64,000 nt of DNA from Solirubrobacter soli DSM 22325 (GTDB lineage: Bacteria; Actinomycetota; Thermoleophilia; Solirubrobacterales; Solirubrobacteraceae): NCBI RefSeq assembly GCF_000423665.1, contig NZ_AUIK01000010.1, positions 248,001-312,000 of the forward strand, given 5' to 3'. The first letter of the stretch is position 1. Each line of letters begins with the position of its first letter. A program made the translations under genes and the position numbers. Shown here piece after piece: positions 25,760 to 34,479 of the stretch. Below the pieces are notes generated by a model. That model did not search any database, had not been told where the DNA came from, and saw nothing but the letters and a program-made list of their open reading frames with translations.

Positions 25760-26686
25760 ATGACGATCGACGAGTACTGGCGTTGGTGGCAGGACGCGCG
25801 CGCGGACGTGCAGGCCGCGATCGAGCAGGGCGCCGACCGCGCCGTCCTGCACGAGGTGCTCGACCGCGTCTCCGCCCTCGGGCTCGCGTGCGAGATGTCG
25901 GCCGGGCTGCGGTCGCGCCACGCGATCTGCGCTTCGGCCAACGGCGATCCCGCGCTGCGCAAGCTCGCCTATCGCTGGCGGGACGCGGGCCCGCCCGCCG
26001 ACGCGGTCTTCGAGTACCACGCGTCGCGGATCGCCGGCAACGCCGACGCGGTGCTGCGCATGAACGACCGCGAGTTCTCCTTCACCGACTTCCGGTTCGG
26101 CGTCGCGGTGGACGAGCCGCGCCGCGAGCTCGACCTCGACGTCCAGCACCCCGCGTTCGCCGGGATGGCGGAGCGCGAGCGCGCCCAGGTCGGGTTCATC
26201 GCGCTGGACACGATCCTCGGCGAGGAGGAGGTCGAGCGCTGGATCGGGTCGCTCGAGTGGAGCGGCGCTCGGCCGACGGCTTCCGTCACGCCGCTCGGAT
26301 TGCGCGAGGAGGTCGCGCGGCTGCGGGCGTCGGAGCCGTCCGGCGAGTGGGCGCTGATGCGCTCCGACGACGCGGTCGCGGTCGCCGCCCGCCCGCTGCG
26401 CCCCGTCGACCATCCCTACCTCGACCTGTTGTGCGAGTTGCGCGCGCGACCGGTCGACCACGACCTGTCGGAGCTGCAGGACAACGAGGAGGCGCTCGGG
26501 CGCGAGTTCGCGTCGCGCGCCTTCCACGCCGCGAGCCTGACGCAGGGCGATGTGCGCACCGCGTTCGTGTACATCGACGGCGACACGTCGACCTCGCGCG
26601 AGCTGGAGGAGTGGGCCGTCGAGCGGGGTTATGCGACGACGTTCAGCCTCGATCCCGCGTGGGATGCCGTGCGCCCCTTCCGCTAG
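25760..26686 (+). CDS. Unknown 308-aa soluble protein
   Basis: I do not recognise this family. The protein is rich in charged helices, has a DVQHPAFAGM segment in the middle, and ends with RTAFVYIDGDTSTSRELEEW, an alpha/beta unit resembling the DUF695-like proteins often found in stress loci. No membrane segments. ATG 25760 is preceded by a GGGG run. It is divergent from the FKBP gene and ends 12 bp before the ammonia-lyase promoter. Confidence 0.6.
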   Translation: MTIDEYWRWWQDARADVQAAIEQGADRAVLHEVLDRVSALGLACEMSAGLRSRHAICASANGDPALRKLAYRWRDAGPPADAVFEYHASRIAGNADAVLRMNDREFSFTDFRFGVAVDEPRRELDLDVQHPAFAGMAERERAQVGFIALDTILGEEEVERWIGSLEWSGARPTASVTPLGLREEVARLRASEPSGEWALMRSDDAVAVAARPLRPVDHPYLDLLCELRARPVDHDLSELQDNEEALGREFASRAFHAASLTQGDVRTAFVYIDGDTSTSRELEEWAVERGYATTFSLDPAWDAVRPFR

Positions 26687-26698
26687 TCAAGTTGCCCA

Positions 26699-26728
26699 TT
26701 GACAAACCGCTTGCGCTGAACATATCTG
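26699..26728 (+). promoter_or_regulatory. Sigma-70-type promoter of the ammonia-lyase gene
   Basis: A perfect TTGACA (26699-26704) is followed after 17-18 nt by ATATCT/TATCTG (26722-26728). Transcription would start near 26735 and leave a leader of about 47 nt. The surroundings are clearly AT-richer than the rest of the window. GCAAATCTCCCAAC and TTGTTGCAAG downstream of the -10 could hold an operator, but no clean palindrome is seen. Confidence 0.7.
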
Positions 26729-26781
26729 GGCAAATCTCCCAACTTTGTTGCAAGGTCCGTACACCGCGATACGTTCGTCAC

Positions 26782-28377
26782 ATGACGGACTTGCTGCAAC
26801 AGCCCACGGGAGTGCACATCGACCTCACCGGTCGATCGCTCACGATCGACGAGGCGGTGAAGTTCGCTCGTGAAGGCGGGCGCGCCGTGTTGTCGGCAGA
26901 GGCCGCGCGGCGTGTCAACGAGACGCGGACGCTCAAGCAGGACCTGATCGCCCGCGAGATCCCGATCTACGGCGTCACCACGGGCTTCGGGGACTCCGCG
27001 CACCGCCAGATCGCTCCCGACAAGGCCGCCCGCCTGCAGCAGAACATGCTGCGCTTCCTCGGCGCCGGGACCGGGCAGATCGCCTCGCCCGAGGTCACCC
27101 GCGCGACGATGCTCTTCCGCGCCAATTGCCTGGCCAAGGGCAACAGCGGCGTGCGGCTCGAGCTGATCGAGCGGCTGCTGACGCTGCTCAATCACGACAT
27201 CCTGCCGCTCATTCCCGAGCGTGGGTCGTGCGGCGCATCCGGCGATCTCATCCCGCTTTCGTACGTCGGCCGCGCGCTGGCCGGCGAGACCGAGGTCCTC
27301 TACGAGGGCCAGGTCCGCGAGGCCGCGGATGTACTCGCGGAGTTGGGGTTGGAGCCGTTGGAGCTCGAGGCCAAGGAAGGCCTCGCGATGACCAACGGCA
27401 CGTCGTTCATGAGCGGCTTCGCGACTCTGGCCGTGCACGACGCGCGCGAGCTCGCCTTCGTCGCCGACCTGTGCACGTCGATGGCGTCGCAGGCGCTGAT
27501 GGGCAACCACGGCCACTTCAACGCGTTCCTCTTCGAGGCCAAGCCGCACCCGGGGATCATCGAGAGCGCCGCCAACGTGCGGATGCTGATCGAGGGCTCC
27601 GCGCTCACCCACGACGCGGAGGACATCGTCCCGCTCGACGGCGCCGGCTTCCGCGAGCTCGAGCGCTCCGTGCAGGACAAGTACTCGATCCGCTGCGCTC
27701 CGCACATCACCGGCGCGCTGCGCGACACGCTCGAGTGGGTCGAGAAGTGGGTCAACATCGAGATCAACTCCTCCGACGACAACCCGCTCTTCGACGCCGG
27801 CCTCGGCCGTGTCCAGAGCGGCGGCAACTTCTACGGCAGCCACATCACGCAGGCGATGGACGCACTGAAGATCGCGCTGGCGAACATGTGCGACCTGATC
27901 GACCGTCAGCTCGAGCTGATCGTCGACGAGAAGTTCAACGCGGGACTGACACCCAACCTGATCCCGTACTTCGACCCCACAGACCCCGAAGCCGGGTTGC
28001 ATCACGGCTTCAAGGGGATGCAGCTCTCGTGCTCGGCCCTCACCGCCGAGGCGTTGAAGCTGTGCAACCCGGCGAGCATCCACTCGCGCTCGACCGAGGC
28101 CCACAACCAGGACAAGGTCTCCATGGGGACGATCGCCGCGAGGGACGCGCGGTCGATCGTGGAGATCCTTCAGCACATCGCCGCCATCCACCTCATCGCG
28201 ATCGTGCAGGCGCTCGACCTGCGCGGGGTGGAGAAGGCCAGCCCGAAGGCCCGCGAAGCGCATCGCCTGGTCCGCGCGCGCGTCGCATTCCTCGACGCTG
28301 ACCGGCGGATGGACCGCGACATCGCCAGTGTCGTCGACCTGATCCGCTCCGGCGAGCTGTCAGCCGTCCTGGCGTAG
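26782..28377 (+). CDS. Aromatic amino acid ammonia-lyase, probably phenylalanine-specific
   Basis: Non-oxidative deamination using the MIO cofactor. 531 aa. The MIO tripeptide is A152-S153-G154 in GSCGASGDLIP; Y63 in YGVTTGFG is the catalytic Tyr; NPLF and QNQD-like segments complete the site. The selectivity pair in LQQNMLRFLGAG is F92-L93, the pair of phenylalanine ammonia-lyases; tyrosine lyases have His-Leu and histidine lyases Ser-His. So the likely reaction is phenylalanine to trans-cinnamate, though databases would probably label it HutH. No hutU, hutI or hutG genes are near, which fits. Monocistronic: own promoter and terminator. Confidence 0.85.
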   Translation: MTDLLQQPTGVHIDLTGRSLTIDEAVKFAREGGRAVLSAEAARRVNETRTLKQDLIAREIPIYGVTTGFGDSAHRQIAPDKAARLQQNMLRFLGAGTGQIASPEVTRATMLFRANCLAKGNSGVRLELIERLLTLLNHDILPLIPERGSCGASGDLIPLSYVGRALAGETEVLYEGQVREAADVLAELGLEPLELEAKEGLAMTNGTSFMSGFATLAVHDARELAFVADLCTSMASQALMGNHGHFNAFLFEAKPHPGIIESAANVRMLIEGSALTHDAEDIVPLDGAGFRELERSVQDKYSIRCAPHITGALRDTLEWVEKWVNIEINSSDDNPLFDAGLGRVQSGGNFYGSHITQAMDALKIALANMCDLIDRQLELIVDEKFNAGLTPNLIPYFDPTDPEAGLHHGFKGMQLSCSALTAEALKLCNPASIHSRSTEAHNQDKVSMGTIAARDARSIVEILQHIAAIHLIAIVQALDLRGVEKASPKAREAHRLVRARVAFLDADRRMDRDIASVVDLIRSGELSAVLA

Positions 28378-28385
28378 GAGGGGTT

Positions 28386-28425
28386 GCAGCGAGTCGGCCG
28401 TCGGAGGGGACGGCCGGCTCGCTGC
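28386..28425 (+). terminator. Terminator hairpin after the ammonia-lyase gene
   Basis: GCAGCGAGTCGGCCGTC (28386-28402) pairs along all 17 positions (one G-T) with 28409-28425 around the loop GGAGGG. CCTTT follows about 10 nt later. It is a very stable hairpin directly behind the lyase stop. Confidence 0.75.
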
Positions 28426-28506
28426 ACAATCCCGCCTTTACGATCCGTTCGACGCGTCCGAGCGGTTCACACGCCTCGCGCTGATTCGAGCTACCTTGCG
28501 CGGCCG

Positions 28507-30306
28507 GTGCGCTTCATCCTGATTGCTCTGGCCGCGCTCACCTTCGCCGCCCCGGCGCGGGCCGATGTGTTCGTTGCGGCCGATCCGCCCCCGGCGCGTC
28601 AGGACACCGGCGGCTGCAGCGCTTCGCAGGGCGGCGTCGAGATGACAGGGCGGTATGCGCGCGATGGCTGGCACATCCGCGTGCGCGTCGCGGGCGGTCC
28701 ATCGGAGCCGATCAAGGATCTGCGGAGCTGCCCGGAGCTGACGGTCGGCGCCACCGGCACGGTGGTGCTCACGACCGGTCGGTACGGCGACGCCGGCATC
28801 CGGGTCCGGGCGCCGGGCGGCGCCTTCGGGGCGCCGATCAAGCTCGGGTCCGCGCCGTGGATCGCAACCTCCGCATCTGGGTGGATCGCGGCGCTCACGG
28901 GCGACGAGGCCATCACGATCGCCCCGGCCGGCACGATCGCGCGCTCGAAGTTGACCGCCGGGGGAGACGGCACCTTCGGGGCGCTGAGGATCGACGACGC
29001 CGGGACCACGACCGTCGTCTGGTCCGAGGACGCCGCCATCCGCACCGAGCGTTCCGCTGCGGGCGGGCCATGGGTCCAGGGGCGCTCGTTCGCGCCGCTC
29101 GAGTACTCGTACGGGGTCGATCAGCTCGATCTCGCCGTGTCCCCCAACGGCCACACGCTCCTGACCTGGGCCGTGTCCGGCAACGTGCAGGCGTCGATCG
29201 ACGGCGGCCCGGCGGAGACCGTCACGACCGCCGCCGCAGCGGGCAGCCCGCGCGCCGCGATCAACGACGCCGGCGATGCACTGATCGCGTTCGGCGCCCG
29301 GCCGGGCCGGGTGCTGGTCACGACCCGGCCCGCCGGCGGCACGTGGTCCCCCGCCCTGCCGGTGCAGGGCATGTTCAGCGCGATCGAGCGCAACGAGACC
29401 GGCGAGGAGTACGAGGACGAGCCACGAGAGCTCGAGCTGCACGCCGTGCTCGCGCCGGACGGCCGGGCCGCGGTGGCGTGGGAGGCTCGGCGACGCGCGT
29501 TCTTCGGCCTGGTCGGCGTCGGGCGCGGCGTCGGCGGCGGCTGGACGGCATCCGCGGCGCTCTCGTCACCGCTGCGACTGCTGTACGTCTGGAGCACCGG
29601 CCTCGACGCGACCGGCGCCCCACGGATCGACTGGGACGAGTACGAGGACGACACGCGCTCGTACACACGGCCGCGAGCGGCGGTGCTGGTCCCCGACGCG
29701 GCCGCGCCGCCCGCAGACCGGACCCCGCCGGAGGTGACCGTCGAACTGCCGACCAAGGCGCCACCGACGCGGACCGCCGACCTGCGCGTGCGCGTGCCGG
29801 TGCGCTGCTCGGAGGCGTGTGACGTCACCCTGTCGGTCGCGGGCTTCACCGACGCGCGTTCGCTCCCGGCCGGCCGGACGGTCACCCTCACCGCGCTCGT
29901 CCACCGACTCGACACCCACCCGGGCAACCGCCGCTTGGCTGTGCGCCTCTGGGCCGCCGACCGCGCGGGAAACGTCGTCCAGCGCGCCTCGACGTTGCGG
30001 GTCCGCGTGGCGCGCCACCCGCTGCGCAGCTACAAGGTCGCGCCGAACCACGACTTCGCGACCTGCACCCGCGGCGGCAACCGCCGTCTCGCCCAGCTCG
30101 TGAACTCGATCATCGAGGGACTCGCAGACCACTCGTTGGCCAACGCGCGAGCCATCCGCCGTGCGTGGAGCCGCGGCATCGCCGCGATCGAGCGCGACTT
30201 CCCCGACGAGTGCCTCGGCGACACCGACGTCCGCGAACACGTCTACGACGTCCTGGACACGCCCCTGACGCTCGCCGGCTATCCGGACTTCTACCTCGAC
30301 GATTGA
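28507..30306 (+). CDS. Exported unknown protein, paralogue A
   Basis: 599 aa with a clear signal peptide (RFILIALAALTFAAPARA, cleavage near residue 19). The mature part is a string of beta-rich blade-like segments (VLTTGRYGDAGIRV, DAGTTTVVWSEDA, LAVSPNGHTLLTW), as in WD/propeller-like exported proteins. A late Ig-like part has RVPVRCSEACDVTLS with two Cys. The last 85 residues begin KVAPNHDF, shared with paralogue B. Function unknown. GTG 28507; a TTGA junction links it to the next gene. Confidence 0.75.
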   Translation: MRFILIALAALTFAAPARADVFVAADPPPARQDTGGCSASQGGVEMTGRYARDGWHIRVRVAGGPSEPIKDLRSCPELTVGATGTVVLTTGRYGDAGIRVRAPGGAFGAPIKLGSAPWIATSASGWIAALTGDEAITIAPAGTIARSKLTAGGDGTFGALRIDDAGTTTVVWSEDAAIRTERSAAGGPWVQGRSFAPLEYSYGVDQLDLAVSPNGHTLLTWAVSGNVQASIDGGPAETVTTAAAAGSPRAAINDAGDALIAFGARPGRVLVTTRPAGGTWSPALPVQGMFSAIERNETGEEYEDEPRELELHAVLAPDGRAAVAWEARRRAFFGLVGVGRGVGGGWTASAALSSPLRLLYVWSTGLDATGAPRIDWDEYEDDTRSYTRPRAAVLVPDAAAPPADRTPPEVTVELPTKAPPTRTADLRVRVPVRCSEACDVTLSVAGFTDARSLPAGRTVTLTALVHRLDTHPGNRRLAVRLWAADRAGNVVQRASTLRVRVARHPLRSYKVAPNHDFATCTRGGNRRLAQLVNSIIEGLADHSLANARAIRRAWSRGIAAIERDFPDECLGDTDVREHVYDVLDTPLTLAGYPDFYLDD

Positions 30307-32648
30307 CCTCCGCCCGCACACCCGTGCCGGCTCCCCGCGCCCGCGCACGCGCCGTCGTGTCCCCGCGCGTTCTCGCCCGCCGCGTCGCCCTCGCGTCCCC
30401 GCGCCCCGTTTCGCCGCGCGCCCTCGCCCCGCGCCCCGTCTCGCCGCGCGCCCTCGCCCCGCGCCCCGTTTCGCCGCGCGCCCCCGCCCCGCGCCCCGTT
30501 TCGCCGCGCGCCCTCGCCCCGCGTCCCGTTTCGCCGCGCGCCCCCGCCCCGCGTCCCGTCTCGCCGCGCGCCCTCGCCCCGCGTCCCGTCTCGCCGGCCG
30601 CCCTCGCCCCGCGTCCCGTCTCGCCGGCCGCCCTCGCCCCGCTGCCCGTCTCGCCGGCCGCCCTCGCCCCGCTGCCCGTCTCGCCGGCCGCCCTCGCCCC
30701 GCTGCCCGTCTCGCCGCGCGCCCTCGCCCCGCTGCCCGTTTCGCCGCGCGCCCTCGCCCCGCGTCCCGTCTCGCCGCGCGCCCCCGTCTCGCCGCGCGCC
30801 CCCGTCCTGCGCGCCCTCGCCCCGTGTGTCGCTCTCGCGTGTCTCATCGCCCTCGCGGTGTGCGGCCCCGCCCGGGCGGACGTCTTCGTCCCTGCCGACC
30901 CGCCACCGCTCAGCGGTGTGCGCTGCGCCGCGGGCGCCGGCGACGTGCTCGCGGCCGCCGTCGGCGACTCCGAGGTGCGGATCAGCCTCGCCGGTGGGCC
31001 ATGGACGGCGGTCGGCGGGCTTACCGCGTGCCCGACGGTGGCCGCGGCCGCCGACGGGTCGGCGGCGCTGAGCGGCACGGACGTCGCGACGGGCGACGCC
31101 GTGCTCCGCGTGCGTGCGGCGGGCGGCGAGTTCGGACCTCCGATCGCTCTCGGCACGACGAACGGGGAGCCGACCGTCGCCGTCGCGCCGGGCGGGTGGG
31201 CGGCGGCGGCCTGGATCGCCGACGGCCGCGCGCTCCTCGCCCTGGTGGTGCGGCCGGACGGAACGACGACCCGAGCCGAGCTCGACCGCGGCGAGCGGGT
31301 CGTCGACGACGACCCCACGTTCCTGATGACGCCGCAGGTCGGGATCGACGCCAACGGCGACACCACGGTCGTCTGGCAGCGGTGGGCGCGCGCGAAGGTG
31401 CGGGTGCGGATCGCACGCGGTACGGCGGGAGGAGCGCCGGCGACCGGCCCGGACCTCAGCGTCAACGACGCTGAGAGCACCAACACCGCGGGGCCGAGCG
31501 TGTCGGTCGCGCCGTCCGGGACCGAGGTGGTCGCCTGGAGCACGCCGGACGGCGTCGCGGTCAGTGTCGACGGCCAGGCGTCGCAGCACTTCCCGGGCGG
31601 CGAAGCGAGGGTCGCGACCGCGGTCGCCGATGGCGGCCCGATCGTGCTCGCATACACGACGTCCGCTAACGAGATCGTGACCGTCGAGCGGGTCGGCGGC
31701 ACGTGGTCGTCGCCGCGCGTGATCGCCACGGTGCCGCTGCGCGACGTCCCGGACTACGGCGAGCAGAGCGACGTGTCGATCGTCGGTGCGGCCGTCGCCC
31801 CGGACGGGCTCGCGACCGCGCTCTGGCAGCGGATCGACAACACGATGACGGCACGCCTCTATGGCGCGCTCGGCCGCGTCGGCGGCGCGTGGGGCGGGCC
31901 GCAGGCGCTGTCGTCGGTCACCCGCTCCTCCACAGCGGCCGGTCTCTGGCTCGATCCGACCGGCGCGTCGCGCGTCGTCTGGACCGAGGGTCCCCTCGGT
32001 CTACGCGGGGCGAGCGTCGCCGACCGTCCGGCGGACTCGACCCCTCCCATCGTCTCTGTCCGTTTCCCGTCCTCGGTCTCCGCGAACCGCGTCGGCCGGT
32101 TCACCGCCCGTGTCCGCGTGCGCTGCTCGGAGGCGTGCGACGCGCGGCTCGCCTTTCCCGGCGCGGTGGACGAGTACAACAGCGTCGTCCGTTCGCTCGC
32201 GGCAGGGCGCACGCAGGAGTTCCGGCTGGGTCCGTCCGCCGAGCTCGTCGAGAAGCTCCTCCGCGAGCCGAAGTCCCGCCGCGTCCACCTCCAACTGGTC
32301 GTCACCGACCGCGCCGGCAACATCGTCCGCCGCACCGGAGTGCTGCGCGTCCGCGTCATCGAGAAGCCGATCCGCGCCCTCAAGGTGGCCCCGAACCACG
32401 ACTTCGGCATGAAGACCGCTGAGGGCAACCGCCTCGTCGTCAAGCTCGTCAACGACGTGATCGACGCCGCCGCGGCTCGCCGGGTGACCCAGCGCGCCCT
32501 CAACCGCCGGTTCGACCGCGGCCGCACCGCGATCCGCCGCGCCGGCCACCGCGAGATCACCTCCGGCCGCGTCTACACCAAGCTCTACGAGGCCCTCGCG
32601 CTCCCGCTCTCCCGCGCGGGCTACGACATCGAGGAGCTCTTCAGGTGA
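30303..32648 (+). CDS. Exported unknown protein, paralogue B, with decapeptide-repeat N-terminus
   Basis: The frame is open from a TTG overlapping the stop of paralogue A (30303) or GTG 30324 or 30357. It encodes about 165 residues of Pro/Arg-rich decapeptide repeats, then a signal-like helix (LAPCVALACLIALAVCGPARA), then a body similar to paralogue A: DVFVPADPPP, blade-like repeats, RVRCSEACDARLAF, and the C-terminal KVAPNHDF domain. No ATG, GTG or TTG lies directly before the signal-like helix, so either the repeats are translated or a rare CTG (30808) is used. Function unknown. Confidence 0.7.
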   Translation: MTSARTPVPAPRARARAVVSPRVLARRVALASPRPVSPRALAPRPVSPRALAPRPVSPRAPAPRPVSPRALAPRPVSPRAPAPRPVSPRALAPRPVSPAALAPRPVSPAALAPLPVSPAALAPLPVSPAALAPLPVSPRALAPLPVSPRALAPRPVSPRAPVSPRAPVLRALAPCVALACLIALAVCGPARADVFVPADPPPLSGVRCAAGAGDVLAAAVGDSEVRISLAGGPWTAVGGLTACPTVAAAADGSAALSGTDVATGDAVLRVRAAGGEFGPPIALGTTNGEPTVAVAPGGWAAAAWIADGRALLALVVRPDGTTTRAELDRGERVVDDDPTFLMTPQVGIDANGDTTVVWQRWARAKVRVRIARGTAGGAPATGPDLSVNDAESTNTAGPSVSVAPSGTEVVAWSTPDGVAVSVDGQASQHFPGGEARVATAVADGGPIVLAYTTSANEIVTVERVGGTWSSPRVIATVPLRDVPDYGEQSDVSIVGAAVAPDGLATALWQRIDNTMTARLYGALGRVGGAWGGPQALSSVTRSSTAAGLWLDPTGASRVVWTEGPLGLRGASVADRPADSTPPIVSVRFPSSVSANRVGRFTARVRVRCSEACDARLAFPGAVDEYNSVVRSLAAGRTQEFRLGPSAELVEKLLREPKSRRVHLQLVVTDRAGNIVRRTGVLRVRVIEKPIRALKVAPNHDFGMKTAEGNRLVVKLVNDVIDAAAARRVTQRALNRRFDRGRTAIRRAGHREITSGRVYTKLYEALALPLSRAGYDIEELFR
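30391..30820. repeat. 30-bp tandem repeat (12 full copies plus partial ends)
   Basis: From 30421 to 30780 twelve consecutive 30-bp units follow with no indel, varying at a few positions (CGCGCC/CGTCCC/CTGCCC and CGCG/GGCC); partial units flank both ends. In the plus frame continuous with paralogue B the unit encodes a decapeptide of the type ALAPRPVSPR. Since 30 is divisible by 3 and the unit lacks stops, all copies stay open. It is either an N-terminal coding extension of the next gene or an intergenic minisatellite. Confidence 0.92.
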
Positions 32649-32654
32649 TCAGCC

Positions 32655-32684
32655 GCGCGGCACGGCGCGAGTGCCGTGCCGCGC
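32655..32684. terminator. Bidirectional hairpin between converging genes
   Basis: GCGCGGCACGGC (32655-32666) and GCCGTGCCGCGC (32673-32684) are perfect 12-bp arms around GCGAGT. It lies just behind paralogue B and before the end of the converging transporter gene. A second self-complementary stretch (GGCGGCGCGCCGCC) follows near 32720. No T-run, as is common at this GC content. Confidence 0.6.
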
Positions 32685-32789
32685 CGGGCCTCGCCTCGCG
32701 CCGCCCACGGCGGCGCGCCGCCCCACGAGCGCCTTCGTCGCGCCCGGCGGCGCACGCGGCCACCCCACGCGCCCCCGCGCCGGCCACGG

Positions 32790-34241
32790 CTACGCGGCCG
32801 CCGCGGCGAGCTTCGCGCCCGCGGGGGCGAGGCGGCGGGTCAGCACGAGCGTCGGCAGGAGCGCCGCGGCCAGCAGGATCGCGGCCATCGTGAACGCGAT
32901 CGTGTAGCCGTCGCCGCTGCCAGGGTGGGCGGAGACGATCGCGGCGGCGAGCTGTGCGCCGATCGCCGCGCCGGATGCGCGCATGATCGTGTTCATCCCG
33001 CTGGCGACCCCGGTCTCCTCCGGGCGGCAGTGGTCGATCACGAGGGCGCCGATCGCGGCCAGCGAGAACGCCATGCCGAGGCCCATGATCGGCAGCCAGA
33101 GGGCGAACACGAGCTGGTTGGCGTGCAGCGCGGCGAGGCCGGCCAGACTCGCGGCGCCGAGCAGCAGCCCGATCCGCAGCGGCACCACCCGCCCGCGCCG
33201 CGTCCCGAGCGCGCCGGCGGCCGGCCCGGCGGCGATCATCGCGAGGCTGAACGGGAGCAGCAGCAGACCCGCGCTGGTGGGGCTCAGCCCGAAACCGAAC
33301 CCGTCCGCCTGCAGGAAGCCGGGCACGAGCACGAAGAACGCGGTCATCGAGAACCCGAGCAGCACGGTGCTCGCGTTGGTCGCGGCCATCGCGGGCCGCA
33401 GCAGGCTCTGGAGGTCCACGAGCGGGTCCTCGACGCGTCGCTCGATCGCGATCCAGCCGGCGAGCGCCGCCGCGCTGATCGCGACGAGCGCGAGCACGCC
33501 GACCGAGGTCCAGCCCCACTCGGTGCCTTCGCTCAGCGCGAGCAGCAGGCTCGCGAAGCCCACGGACAACGCCGCCGCACCCTTGTAGTCCGGCTTCGCC
33601 GGGGTCTTGATCGGCGACTCGGGCACGAACTTCGCGATCAGCACCGTCGAGATCAGCACGGGGATCGCGCCGATCAGGAACAGGAAATGCCAGCTCAGGT
33701 GCTCGACGATCAGCCCGCTCAGCACCAGTCCCACGCCGCCGCCGATCCCGAACACCGACGACACGGTGCCGATCGCCACGCCCACCTTGTGCGGCGGGAA
33801 CTCGTCGCGGATGATCCCGAAGCTGAGCGGGAAGATCGCCGCCCCGGCGCCCTGCAGCGCGCGGAACGCGATCAGCACGCCGATGTTCGGCGCCAGCGTC
33901 GCCCCGAGGCTCGCGAACCCGAAGATCCCGAGCGACACCACCAGCAGCTTCTTCTTGCCGTGCGCGTCGCCGAGCTTGCCGATGATCGGCGTCAGCACCG
34001 ACGAGCTCACGAGGAACGACGTCACCAGCCACGTGACCCACGCCGGCGAGGTGTCGAACTCCGTCACGAAGAACGGCAGCGACGGCACGACGAGCGTCTG
34101 CATGATTGCGAACGAGATGCCCGCGACCGTCAGCAGCGTGAGGGTCAGTTTGTGGGAGGCGGAGGGCACAACCAGCACTTTGCCGTCCCACGTCTCGGCG
34201 GGCGAGGGGGTTCGCCCGCGACCGCCGGTGCGGCTCTCCAC
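32790..34241 (-). CDS. DHA2-type MFS transporter
   Basis: Proton-driven multidrug-type exporter of about 480 aa with some 14 hydrophobic helices. Motif A-like GKLGDAHGKKKLLVV follows helix 2; motif C-like GIGGGVGLVLSGLIVEHLSW marks helix 5. The first 25 residues from GTG 34241 are Arg/Pro-rich; GTG 34178 would start at VLVVPSASHK and has a better-placed GGGAC upstream, so the true start may be there. The substrate is unknown; no regulator gene is adjacent. Confidence 0.87.
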   Translation of the reverse strand: MESRTGGRGRTPSPAETWDGKVLVVPSASHKLTLTLLTVAGISFAIMQTLVVPSLPFFVTEFDTSPAWVTWLVTSFLVSSSVLTPIIGKLGDAHGKKKLLVVSLGIFGFASLGATLAPNIGVLIAFRALQGAGAAIFPLSFGIIRDEFPPHKVGVAIGTVSSVFGIGGGVGLVLSGLIVEHLSWHFLFLIGAIPVLISTVLIAKFVPESPIKTPAKPDYKGAAALSVGFASLLLALSEGTEWGWTSVGVLALVAISAAALAGWIAIERRVEDPLVDLQSLLRPAMAATNASTVLLGFSMTAFFVLVPGFLQADGFGFGLSPTSAGLLLLPFSLAMIAAGPAAGALGTRRGRVVPLRIGLLLGAASLAGLAALHANQLVFALWLPIMGLGMAFSLAAIGALVIDHCRPEETGVASGMNTIMRASGAAIGAQLAAAIVSAHPGSGDGYTIAFTMAAILLAAALLPTLVLTRRLAPAGAKLAAAAA

Positions 34242-34329
34242 ACACGAATCCGGCGGGAATCCTCGCCCCCATCACGACGTCCGCGCATGACGTCGATGAG
34301 CGGCAACGCGCCAGCTCGCGAATCCGGGC

Positions 34330-34357
34330 TAAAGGTTCTCGTGAGGGCCGCCGATAA
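34330..34357 (+). promoter_or_regulatory. Sigma-28 (flagellar/chemotaxis)-like promoter with no gene behind it
   Basis: TAAAGGTT (34330-34337) and GCCGATAA (34350-34357) are separated by 12 nt. The -10 matches the FliA consensus GCCGATAA exactly and the -35 is near TAAAGTTT; the usual spacer is 11 nt. A hairpin with TTTT starts only about 10 nt downstream. No protein-coding ORF follows on this strand for 600 bp. It is either the start of a very short RNA or a promoter left behind by a lost motility gene. Confidence 0.6.
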
Positions 34358-34367
34358 CCGTGAGTAG

Positions 34368-34388
34368 ACCGCCCGCCGAGGCGGTTTT
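34368..34388 (+). terminator. Intrinsic terminator directly behind the sigma-28-like promoter
   Basis: ACCGCC (34368-34373), loop CGCCGA, GGCGGT (34380-34385), then TTT to 34388: a compact hairpin with a T-run on the plus strand. Its position 10 nt behind the promoter would make a tiny transcript or attenuate something longer. A second small hairpin, GTTTCG/CGAAAC, follows near 34411-34427. Confidence 0.6.
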
Positions 34389-34479
34389 CGCGTTTCAGGA
34401 GCGGGTGCCCCTCGCCAGTTTCGCCTGACGAAACCCCCGAGCGTCACCCCCACCCCCGCGCTTCGACGCGAGCGCTGCA

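Noticed and set aside
26782..28377. Naming the ammonia-lyase hutH
   Set aside because: The Phe-Leu selectivity pair and absence of other hut genes argue against histidine as substrate.
30391..30820. CRISPR array
   Set aside because: The 30-bp units are directly adjacent with no spacers and no cas genes are present; it is a tandem repeat.
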